Part shown: in pieces, positions 53,904-60,596 of the stretch
Layout of the letters: every line of letters begins with the position of its first letter
How positions within the stretch are numbered: the first letter of the stretch is position 1
NCBI GenBank assembly: GCA_024695935.1
Contig: JAILHH010000025.1
Span: 1-64,000, forward strand
Length of the DNA: 64,000 nucleotides
Direction: 5' to 3'
Origin: Acetatifactor sp.
Lineage (GTDB): Bacteria; Bacillota; Clostridia; Lachnospirales; Lachnospiraceae
The notes under the pieces: model-generated
The model's input: only the letters and a program-made list of their open reading frames with translations
The model's database searches: none
What the model was told of the DNA's origin: nothing
Position numbers and translations under genes: made by a program

Positions 53904-54030
53904 TTCAAAAGGAAGTGGGATGGCTGCAGGGATGCCACCAAGCGAGTTCCGCAGACGCGAGGGTTTTCCCGAAGCGGCGAGGACTGTCTGAGCGACTGGC
54001 GCCCTGCAGACGGGGCCCGCTTCCGAGGGT
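53904..54030. repeat. Structured repeat, copy A
   Basis: This ~127-base unit has nested stems. GGAAGTGGG (53912-53920) pairs with CCCGCTTCC (54016-54024, one G-U). CTGCAGGG (53925-53932) pairs with CCCTGCAG (54002-54009). Inner GCCA/TGGC and CGCAGAC/GTCTG-A-GCG stems and a CCG-AAG-CGG hairpin follow. No plausible coding frame. Almost identical to copy B, 67 bases downstream on the plus strand. Confidence 0.85.
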
Positions 54031-54097
54031 AATACATTGCCCTGTTAATTTCCTTACGAAACGCTGGTACAACATCCTTTTTTATCCGAGCCCTTAA

Positions 54098-54227
54098 GTT
54101 CAGAAGGAAGTGGGATGTCTGCAGGGATGCCACCAAGCGAGTTCCGCAGACGCGAGGGTTTTTTCCGAAGCGGCGAGGACTGTCTGAGCGACTGGCGCCC
54201 TGCAGACGGGGCCCGCTTCCGAGGGCA
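54098..54227. repeat. Structured repeat, copy B
   Basis: The unit differs from copy A at only a handful of sites. The T-run in the distal loop is longer (TTTTTT against TTTT), and the second stem reads GTCTGCAGGG/CCCTGCAGAC, two base pairs longer than in A. The region 53832-54258 between the GtrB-like gene and the DUF6077-like pair consists mainly of the two copies. Confidence 0.85.
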
Positions 54228-54258
54228 ACATACTATCCTGTCAAAGTAGAACGAAATA

Positions 54259-55188
54259 CTAGAGTTCCTCCTTGATGACATAAAGAGGGCGCCTCTTAAC
54301 TTCCATGTAGGTTCGGGCCAGGTACTGGCCGAGTATTCCGGTGCAGAAAAACTGTATTCCGCTCAATAACAGTATGATACAGACCAGGGATGGCCATCCG
54401 GAAACCGGGTCTCCGAATACCAGTTTTCTGACTATGGTAAAGATGATCATAACGAATGCCAGCAAGCAAAAGAACACTCCCATGGCGGAAGCTATCATCA
54501 GGGGCTTGGTGGAAAATGCCACGATACCTTCGATGGAATATCCCACAAGCTTCCAAAAGCTCCATTTGGTCTCTCCTGCAACTCTCTCCACATTTTCATA
54601 TTCGAGCCACTTGGTCTTAAAGCCCACCCAGCCGAATATTCCCTTTGTAAAGCGGTTATATTCCGGCATTGAGAGGATGGCATTTACCATCTGCCTGGTC
54701 ATGAGGCGGTAATCTCTGGCTCCGTCCACAAACTCCGTGGCGGATATTTTTTTCATAAGTTTATAAAAACATCTTGCAAAAAAACTTCTGATGGGTGGCT
54801 CGCCTTTTCTGGTGACGCGCCTGGTTGCCACGGAATCATATCCATCGTCAATGTATTTAAACATTTCCGCTAAAAGCTCCGGCGGATCCTGCAGGTCGCA
54901 ATCCATTATCACCACATAGTCACCCTTTGACTTTTCAAGTCCCGCAAACATGGCCGCCTCTTTTCCGAAATTTCTGGAAAAAGAAATAAGCCTGACTCTG
55001 TCATCGTTTGATCTGACACTCATGATCCTGTCATAGGTTTTGTCAAAAGATCCGTCATCCACGAATATTATCTCAAGACCGCATGATCTGTCCTTTAAAA
55101 ACTCTGTGCTGTTTATCAGTTTTTCATAGAAACGTTCAACATTCTGTTCCTCGTTAAAACAGGGAACCACTACACTCAGACTTTCCAT
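54259..55188 (-). CDS. gtrB: GtrB/DPM1-like polyprenyl-phosphate glycosyltransferase
   Basis: The 309-residue protein has a GT2 domain (LSVVVPCFNEEQNVERFYEK, IIFVDDGSFDKTY, FSRNFGKEAAMFAGLEKSKG, IMDCDLQDPPE, DGARDYRLMTRQMV, AGETKWSFWKLVGYSIEG). It is followed by two membrane helices and the basic C-terminal tail of the GtrB family. It charges undecaprenyl phosphate with a hexose, usually glucose, for outer-face transfer. GtrII-like and other GT-C proteins encoded at 30-38 kb are likely users. It is the first gene of the second glycan operon. Confidence 0.93.
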   Translation of the reverse strand: MESLSVVVPCFNEEQNVERFYEKLINSTEFLKDRSCGLEIIFVDDGSFDKTYDRIMSVRSNDDRVRLISFSRNFGKEAAMFAGLEKSKGDYVVIMDCDLQDPPELLAEMFKYIDDGYDSVATRRVTRKGEPPIRSFFARCFYKLMKKISATEFVDGARDYRLMTRQMVNAILSMPEYNRFTKGIFGWVGFKTKWLEYENVERVAGETKWSFWKLVGYSIEGIVAFSTKPLMIASAMGVFFCLLAFVMIIFTIVRKLVFGDPVSGWPSLVCIILLLSGIQFFCTGILGQYLARTYMEVKRRPLYVIKEEL

Positions 55189-55271
55189 GTCGATCCTCGT
55201 TTTCTCTAAGATTTACCCGGTCTGTAAGTTCAGTTTCAGCAAACTTTTCTTACGCAAAATAATCCATAGTC

Positions 55272-55300
55272 AGCATACCATTTATGGCCACTTGTGGCAA
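55272..55300 (-). promoter_or_regulatory. Promoter of the second glycan operon with palindromic operator
   Basis: On the minus strand TTGCCA (55300-55295), a 17-base spacer and TATGCT (55277-55272) precede gtrB. The palindrome GCCAC-TT-GTGGC (55287-55298) overlaps the -35 box, a usual operator position. Confidence 0.5.
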
Positions 55301-55332
55301 CGAAACAAAGTTAAAATTAAGACAAAATTAAA

Positions 55333-55364
55333 AAGGGATACGACCCTTTAAAGTCGTATCCCTT
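55333..55364 (-). terminator. Intrinsic terminator of the HPr gene
   Basis: A perfect 12-bp stem (AAGGGATACGAC with GTCGTATCCCTT) and an 8-base loop are followed on the minus strand by TTTTAATTTTG, 14 bases after the HPr stop. T-rich DNA on the other side could make it bidirectional. Confidence 0.85.
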
Positions 55365-55377
55365 ATATGCTTTTTTC

Positions 55378-55641
55378 CTATTCGCCCAAGCCGCTTTCAA
55401 CAGCTTCCACAAGGCTCTTTAATGCTTCTTCCTCGTCTTCGCCATCACAAAAGAATTCAATTTCATCTCCGCTTTTTACACAAGCGCCCAGAACACTTAA
55501 TACGCTCTTTGCATTTGCAGTTGTATCATTAAATTTAAAAGTGATCAATGATTTGAACTGCATTGCCTCCTTGCATAAAATGCCTGCGGGTCTGAGATGT
55601 AAGCCTGTAGGATTCTTGATTGTAACCTTCTGACTGACCAT
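55378..55641 (-). CDS. ptsH: HPr family phosphocarrier protein
   Basis: The 87-residue protein has GLHLRPAG with the phosphorylated His at residue 15, and AKSVLSVLGA with Ser at 46, the HPr-kinase site of Gram-positive catabolite control. It takes phosphate from enzyme I and passes it to EIIA proteins in sugar uptake, and Ser-P HPr assists CcpA. Length is normal. A GGAGGAGAAG ribosome site, its own promoter and a strong terminator make it a single-gene unit. The acidic tail (CDGEDEEEALKSL) is slightly unusual, and a Crh-like regulatory role is possible. Confidence 0.93.
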   Translation of the reverse strand: MVSQKVTIKNPTGLHLRPAGILCKEAMQFKSLITFKFNDTTANAKSVLSVLGACVKSGDEIEFFCDGEDEEEALKSLVEAVESGLGE

Positions 55642-55691
55642 AACTTCTCCTCCAATTCATCCGCCCATGTGATGGACTAAAGTCTAATTTA

Positions 55692-55720
55692 AATATACCA
55701 AAAAATATGTCTGCCTACAA
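55692..55720 (-). promoter_or_regulatory. Promoter of the HPr gene
   Basis: On the minus strand TTGTAG (55720-55715), a 17-base spacer and TATATT (55697-55692) lie about 50 bases upstream of the ATG. No cre-like site was recognised. Confidence 0.5.
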
Positions 55721-55732
55721 GGGTTATTGTAG

Positions 55733-57004
55733 TTATTTTTCTGTCACTTCCACACGAATCGTGGGAGTTTTCTCAACAGTCACGCCATCCGGGAAATTGA
55801 TCTCCACAGGGATGAAGTGTACGCCCAGCTGATCCTGCAGATCGGATAAACCGGCCTCTTCGAAATATTTTCCCACATCGGCAGTTCCCCTTAAAGCGGA
55901 AGTGTTGATGTCTGATACAGAGGAATCAAGTCCCTTTATCTTTAAGTTAACTTCCGCGTCGTCATTAGCCGAAGCGCTTATTCCCGAGGGAATGTTTTCA
56001 AGGGATATTCGATTTGGTTTGACCGAAATGTTTAATTCCCTGACTTCCTCGATGCCGATATTAACCGTCAATTTGTAATCGCTCTCAAAGCTTGCAAGCT
56101 TCACGTTGTCATCCAGATAATCTCTGGCATATAAACTCGCTTCCACACTCTCGGTAACGTCGGTGATATCAATGGCTTCCGCAGGGATGACCAGAGCATC
56201 CACATTTGAAAGTACCGATGGAGATGCTGCAACGGTGATGCTTGACGGTGAGCATGTGATCTCACCTGTAGTTGCATATCCTTCCGCAGGCTCTCCGCTG
56301 TAATTAACCTTTACGGGGATCTCCTTTGTGGCCAGGACCTCAACCGTCATGTGAACATAGTCCACATTTTTGGTGATGGTCTGCTGGTTGATAGGGTTGT
56401 CATCCGAATCAAAGAGGGATATATCTACGCTGACAGACAGGTTGCTGGTGGCATCCGTCACATCGATATCAACCTTTGCATAGCTGACTGCATCTACCAA
56501 AGATGCGGGACCGGAAACCTCAACCTGGGTCTGATCGGGGGATGCCGATGCAACCATATATCCTTCGGCCACTTCGCCGGTGGTGGAATATCTGAGTTTT
56601 ACCCACTTGGTCTTTCTGTCTTCCACATCCAGTTTTACGGAATCGTGATTTCCCTGGATGGTATAATCCGAATCCACGTTTTCTATGGAATATGTTATTG
56701 CGACCGTATTGATATCAGTCAGTTTACTGACATCGGCCTCAGCCACGATGTCCGAGCTCCTGAGCTGACTGATAACGCTCTTTGGTGCTTTAACGGTTAC
56801 GGACACTTTGTCCGTATTGTCGATAACGCTGTAAACCTTGTTTTCGTTCTCTAAGAGCGATGTATTTATAAGTTTGACCTTAATGTCACTTAAGGTCTTT
56901 GAATCCTGGGGGTCTTCGATCTGTACCACCAAAAACCAGAGGATGGTGGCCAAAATGACTGATAATATCTTAAGGCCCGCATTGTTGAAAAGTTTGTTTC
57001 TCAT
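55733..57004 (-). CDS. cdaR: CdaR (YbbR-domain) regulator of diadenylate cyclase
   Basis: The 423-residue protein has an N-terminal membrane helix (KILSVILATILWFLVVQIED) followed by four YbbR repeats. The repeats are marked by VSVTVKAPKSVISQLRSSDI, EGYMVASASPDQTQVEVSGP, EGYATTGEITCSPSSITVAA and a later DAEVNLKIKG segment. It lies outside the membrane and regulates CdaA. I start at the ATG at 57004, which overlaps the cdaA stop as ATGA; an in-frame ATG at 57028 would add eight residues. Confidence 0.92.
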   Translation of the reverse strand: MRNKLFNNAGLKILSVILATILWFLVVQIEDPQDSKTLSDIKVKLINTSLLENENKVYSVIDNTDKVSVTVKAPKSVISQLRSSDIVAEADVSKLTDINTVAITYSIENVDSDYTIQGNHDSVKLDVEDRKTKWVKLRYSTTGEVAEGYMVASASPDQTQVEVSGPASLVDAVSYAKVDIDVTDATSNLSVSVDISLFDSDDNPINQQTITKNVDYVHMTVEVLATKEIPVKVNYSGEPAEGYATTGEITCSPSSITVAASPSVLSNVDALVIPAEAIDITDVTESVEASLYARDYLDDNVKLASFESDYKLTVNIGIEEVRELNISVKPNRISLENIPSGISASANDDAEVNLKIKGLDSSVSDINTSALRGTADVGKYFEEAGLSDLQDQLGVHFIPVEINFPDGVTVEKTPTIRVEVTEK

Positions 57005-57870
57005 TTTTTGCTGCGGCTCCTTCCCCATTTGTGAGTCTTTTCCTCTTCCTCACCAATGTTAAAAATATGCATCAGTCTGGTCTTCAGTTTTTCAGTGTCG
57101 AGATTTCTCTCGAGCCTTCCCTCGTAGGCGAGGCTTATCTTGCCCGTTTCCTCGGATACGATGACAACAGCCGCATCGGACGCCTCACTCATGCCGACAC
57201 CCGCACGGTGTCTGGTTCCAAGGTCCTTGCTGAGGTCCGTTGTATCCGAAAGGGGAAGGTAGCATGTGGCTGAATTTACTCTGTTACCCTTTATGATCAC
57301 CGCTCCGTCGTGGAGAGGTGTATTGTGCTCGAAAATATTGATCAAAAGCTGGCTTGAAACCTTGCCGTCGATCTCTATACCGGTCCTCTCGATGTCATCT
57401 AAGAGTATCTGTTTCTCTATTACGATGAGGGCTCCGGTCCTTGCTCTTGCCATTTCAAGAGATGCCTTTGCTATCTCGTCTATGGTCTTCTCCGTAAAAC
57501 TCTCGTCGTCCTTGTGAGAGCTTTCAAAAGGTAAAACCTGGGAGAGGATGTTTCGTTTTCCCAACTCCTCCAGAGCTTTTCTAAGCTCCGGCTGGAGCAC
57601 AACGATAAATGCCATCAGGGCAAAGCTTAAAAGGTTCTGAACGATCCACAGGATCGTATTCATCTGGAACAGATATGCAAGCACCAAAAATACAGCGATG
57701 ACGATGAGACCCTTTAAAAGGCTCCAGGCCTTGCTGGTCTTCATCCACACCAGGATGTAATACAGAATCACGGCAATGATGAGGATCTCAACCACATCCC
57801 ATATGTCCATCGTGCCTCTGTAGATATTGAAATTGCTAAATGAATCAATAGCCTGTTCAATCCACTCCAT
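57001..57870 (-). CDS. cdaA: Diadenylate cyclase CdaA
   Basis: The 289-residue protein has three membrane helices in the first 95 residues, a linker, and a DAC domain with DGA at 188-190 and RHR at 220-222. NTPLHDGAVIIKGNRVNSA and GVGMSEASDAAVVIVSEETG are also present. It joins two ATP to make c-di-AMP, which controls potassium, osmolyte and wall homeostasis. The cdaA-cdaR pairing is as in Bacillus, but glmM is not downstream here. A conserved membrane protein gene lies 13 bases upstream. Confidence 0.96.
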   Translation of the reverse strand: MEWIEQAIDSFSNFNIYRGTMDIWDVVEILIIAVILYYILVWMKTSKAWSLLKGLIVIAVFLVLAYLFQMNTILWIVQNLLSFALMAFIVVLQPELRKALEELGKRNILSQVLPFESSHKDDESFTEKTIDEIAKASLEMARARTGALIVIEKQILLDDIERTGIEIDGKVSSQLLINIFEHNTPLHDGAVIIKGNRVNSATCYLPLSDTTDLSKDLGTRHRAGVGMSEASDAAVVIVSEETGKISLAYEGRLERNLDTEKLKTRLMHIFNIGEEEEKTHKWGRSRSKK

Positions 57871-57883
57871 TTATCAGGTGCTC

Positions 57884-58993
57884 CTAAAATAGATCTTCGT
57901 AATCATCCTCGTCATCATCCGTTACTTTGGAATTGATGGTGACGCTTCTGGATCCGGCATAGTCCCCTAAATTGGAACGTCTGTCGTTTCCGTAACCGGT
58001 CCTCTCGGTCACAACACTTCGTCCGGCATTGTTTCCCGCATTTCTGCGCACATTTTCCGACGCCCGACTCTGCGAATTGATTTTCTTTACTGTTTTCTCG
58101 GGCTCTGCCAGGGTCATCTTTGGCACTGCCTTTACGTAGTAATAATATTCATCATCCTCAAACTGTACCTTCTCGGTCCTGCTGTAGTCCACGCAGAATC
58201 TGAAAAGCTCCAGGATCTTGCCCACAAGTATGGCCAGGATCGCTCCGATAAGGGCTCCCACAAGTGAGATATTCGTATCATACATTAAATCCCCGATAAA
58301 GAGGATGATCATATCGATTATGGCTCCGGAAACCATTGCTATGGTCCAGGAATGCTCAATTGAAAGACGCCTTATGATATAAACCACCAAAACCGTTATG
58401 GCAAAGGCCATCACCATGACGATCATACCTTTGTTTCCAAGGAAACCGTCGATAAGGAGTCGAAGCTTTGCGATAGCCTCCTCGTCGCCCATGCTGCCGA
58501 TGGTGGCTGCATTTGTGGTCACAGTCTCGAAAAAGTAGTGGATTATGACACCGCATCCCACTGACACGGCCGAAGCAGGTCCTCCCACAAGTCCCATCAC
58601 AATGGGAACGGCGTAGGGGATCTTCCATGCGCACAGAAGGGGTGTGATCATGATCACTATGGATTCTTTTGCACTGAATCTCAAAAACAGAATAAAGATT
58701 ATCAGATACAGACATACGCCTAGGGCAGCCGCCTCCATGGTGAGAGCATACATATGTCCCAGTGAAAACAGCGCCGCAAATCCAAGTAACGCTCCCATTG
58801 GAAGGAACGAACACAGCGCCGACACCGCAACCAAAAGAGCCACCTTGTCGATCATGGCCATATATCCAAGACGTGAATTCAATGTGCCAAGAACTATAAG
58901 TGCAAATATGAACTTGGCCGCCGGTATAAGGACAGCCTCGTACTTGCTGTAAAACCTCTTGATATTTTCTCTAAACTCCAATAAAGTTGTCAT
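57884..58993 (-). CDS. Conserved polytopic membrane protein of the cdaA operon, function unknown
   Basis: The 369-residue protein has about nine membrane segments, with a Gly/Ala-rich core (LPMGALLGFAALFSLGHMYA, VGGPASAVSVGCGVIIHYFF). A polar, probably disordered C-terminal tail of about 90 residues is rich in Asn, Arg and Ser and ends in DDDEDDYEDLF. No enzyme motif is seen. Close packing with cdaA and a second small membrane protein gene suggests a shared envelope role. I do not recognise a named family. Confidence 0.75.
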   Translation of the reverse strand: MTTLLEFRENIKRFYSKYEAVLIPAAKFIFALIVLGTLNSRLGYMAMIDKVALLVAVSALCSFLPMGALLGFAALFSLGHMYALTMEAAALGVCLYLIIFILFLRFSAKESIVIMITPLLCAWKIPYAVPIVMGLVGGPASAVSVGCGVIIHYFFETVTTNAATIGSMGDEEAIAKLRLLIDGFLGNKGMIVMVMAFAITVLVVYIIRRLSIEHSWTIAMVSGAIIDMIILFIGDLMYDTNISLVGALIGAILAILVGKILELFRFCVDYSRTEKVQFEDDEYYYYVKAVPKMTLAEPEKTVKKINSQSRASENVRRNAGNNAGRSVVTERTGYGNDRRSNLGDYAGSRSVTINSKVTDDDEDDYEDLF

Positions 58994-59000
58994 TACGTCC

Positions 59001-59399
59001 TCATTTCTTCGCCTGATTACCGTATAGGCTGTTTAATTTTTTTAAATTTTTATAATAAGTTTTCAGGCTGTTTTTTGTCTTTGCGTACCTGTAAGAAAAT
59101 CCGATGTAAGACAATACCCCGTAGATAACCACAGTATAGCCGTAGTATTTAAATACCCTGCCGGCAAATTCCATCAGATCCATTTTGTAGATGTCCGCCA
59201 TAAAGGATTCAAAATTGTAGAAAACATAGAGTGCAAACACAATTCCGAAAGCGATGGTGGCGCTTATCACCGATTTGATGATCTGGATGAGGATATAATC
59301 CCCTCTGAAATAATTGCCGATGTTGGTATTTCTCTTTCCCTCGTTCTGCTCATAAGACGCCATTCGGGTCATGAGCCTGATACGTTCCTCATTTAACAT
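59001..59399 (-). CDS. Small membrane protein of the cdaA operon, function unknown
   Basis: The 132-residue protein has a polar start (RIRLMTRMASYEQNEGKRNT), two membrane helices (IIKSVISATIAFGIVFALYV and YTVVIYGVLSYIGFSYR) and a basic C-terminus (KTKNSLKTYYKNLKKLNSLY). It lies seven bases upstream of the larger membrane protein gene and 21 bases downstream of the zinc-ribbon gene, so all are probably cotranscribed. No family recognised. Confidence 0.72.
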   Translation of the reverse strand: MLNEERIRLMTRMASYEQNEGKRNTNIGNYFRGDYILIQIIKSVISATIAFGIVFALYVFYNFESFMADIYKMDLMEFAGRVFKYYGYTVVIYGVLSYIGFSYRYAKTKNSLKTYYKNLKKLNSLYGNQAKK

Positions 59400-59420
59400 T
59401 TGTCTGATCCTTTGTAAATC

Positions 59421-59825
59421 TTATTTCAGGAATCTCATGGCCGGATTGTCTTTTACATCCTTTTTGTGTTCAGGCTCCATACGGGGAGTCTGGATGGCAT
59501 TTCTGAATCCGTTTGTCATTCGTCCCTTACAGTTGATGCAGTACCTGCCGCTTCTGATGCTGGCACCGCAGGCCTCGCAGTTAAGATATATGGGAGAAGC
59601 CTCTGTTACCTCGAGTCTCTCTTCGCGGAGCCACTGCTGGATCTGCTGAGGATCCACGTCACACTCTTCGGCAACCTCTCTCATGCCGACGCCGGGATTG
59701 ACACGGATGTATTCCTTTACTTCCTGGAATTTGACCTCCATTTTTTCCCTGCAGCTCGGGCACAGGATTGAACCCGCCACATAGTTGAAAATCTTTCCGC
59801 ATCCTCTACAGTTTCTGACATCCAT
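59421..59825 (-). CDS. yvyF: YvyF/TIGR03826-like flagellar operon protein (zinc ribbons and HTH)
   Basis: The 134-residue protein has a first zinc ribbon (NCRGCGKIF ... CPSCREK). Then comes a helix-turn-helix (GVGMREVAEECDVDPQQIQQ and WLREERLEV) and a second ribbon (NCEACGASIRSGRYCINCKG). It matches the protein next to comFC and flagellar genes in Bacilli. The start is the ATG at 59825 with GAAGGAGAG upstream; an open frame to 59870 overlaps comFC and has no site. Likely a regulator linking motility genes, though this is not shown. Confidence 0.86.
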   Translation of the reverse strand: MDVRNCRGCGKIFNYVAGSILCPSCREKMEVKFQEVKEYIRVNPGVGMREVAEECDVDPQQIQQWLREERLEVTEASPIYLNCEACGASIRSGRYCINCKGRMTNGFRNAIQTPRMEPEHKKDVKDNPAMRFLK

Positions 59826-59850
59826 AAGCAAACTCTCCTTCCGCTGTTTA

Positions 59851-60555
59851 TCAGATTCCGGCTCCCGCAAGGGTCACAAAAAAGACCTCGCGCACTCCGC
59901 TTTCAAGCAAAGCTGTCGCAGCCTCATCCATAGTACTTCCGGTAGTATATATATCATCAACTACTATAATTGACTTTAATTTTACAACATTTTGACTTAC
60001 AATAAAAGCCTTTTTCAAATTATTTTGCCTTTGTGCGGGGGGCAATAACTTCAGTGGTGCAGTATTTTTCACTCTTTTCAGATAATTCGGATAAAGAGGG
60101 ATATCCGTTCCTTCGGAAATGACTTTTGCAAGGAGATACGCCTGGTTATAACCCCTTTTTCTCTGTCTTTTCCTGTGGAGAGGAATGGGCACTATCCCCT
60201 CCGCTTTTGTGTAGTCTATAAAGCTCTTTAAGTTCCTATACATTTCCTCCCCGAAAAATTCCCCGTATTCGGGACGGTTTTCATACTTGAACCTGTAAAT
60301 GCTTCCGTACACGCTTTTGTATTCATAGAGGGACCTGCCGCAGACAAATCTGTGCTCCTTTTTAAGACAGTCTTTGCAATACGCCCCTTCCTCCTCAAGC
60401 TTCCTGCCGCATTTCATGCACCAGGGGGAGGTGATGATCTTTAATTCCTCCCTGCAGCCGGGGCAGATCTTTTCCCCAAAGGGGGCTGTCTTGTCGCAGA
60501 CCGGGCACCTTTTCGGGTAGATAAGCTCCGTAATGATTTTTAAAAATTTTTTCAA
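59851..60555 (-). CDS. comFC: ComFC phosphoribosyltransferase-like competence protein
   Basis: The 234-residue protein has two pairs of zinc-binding cysteines (CPVCDKTAPFGEKICPGC and CMKCGRKLEEEGAYCKDC). Then come GIVPIPLHRKRQRKRGYNQA and the PRTase loop IIVVDDIYTTGSTMDEAA. ComFC is needed for DNA uptake or processing in naturally competent Firmicutes and is widely kept elsewhere. The ComFA helicase partner is not in the window. It follows recD2 by 41 bases. Confidence 0.95.
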   Translation of the reverse strand: MKKFLKIITELIYPKRCPVCDKTAPFGEKICPGCREELKIITSPWCMKCGRKLEEEGAYCKDCLKKEHRFVCGRSLYEYKSVYGSIYRFKYENRPEYGEFFGEEMYRNLKSFIDYTKAEGIVPIPLHRKRQRKRGYNQAYLLAKVISEGTDIPLYPNYLKRVKNTAPLKLLPPAQRQNNLKKAFIVSQNVVKLKSIIVVDDIYTTGSTMDEAATALLESGVREVFFVTLAGAGI

Positions 60556-60596
60556 TCAAGTTCCTTTCGACTTCTCCGCAGTCCCCGGTTCTCAAT

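Noticed and set aside
53904-54227. CRISPR array
   Set aside because: Only two units of about 128 bp with one 67-bp spacer, strong internal stems and no cas genes.
53855-54281. ORFs of 93 and 75 codons across the repeats (RKRAPSAGRQSLRQSSPL)
   Set aside because: They are translations of the structured repeat; the same peptide appears twice only because the DNA is duplicated.
56351-56854. 167-codon plus-strand ORF
   Set aside because: Antisense to cdaR; codon composition reflects the YbbR repeats on the other strand.
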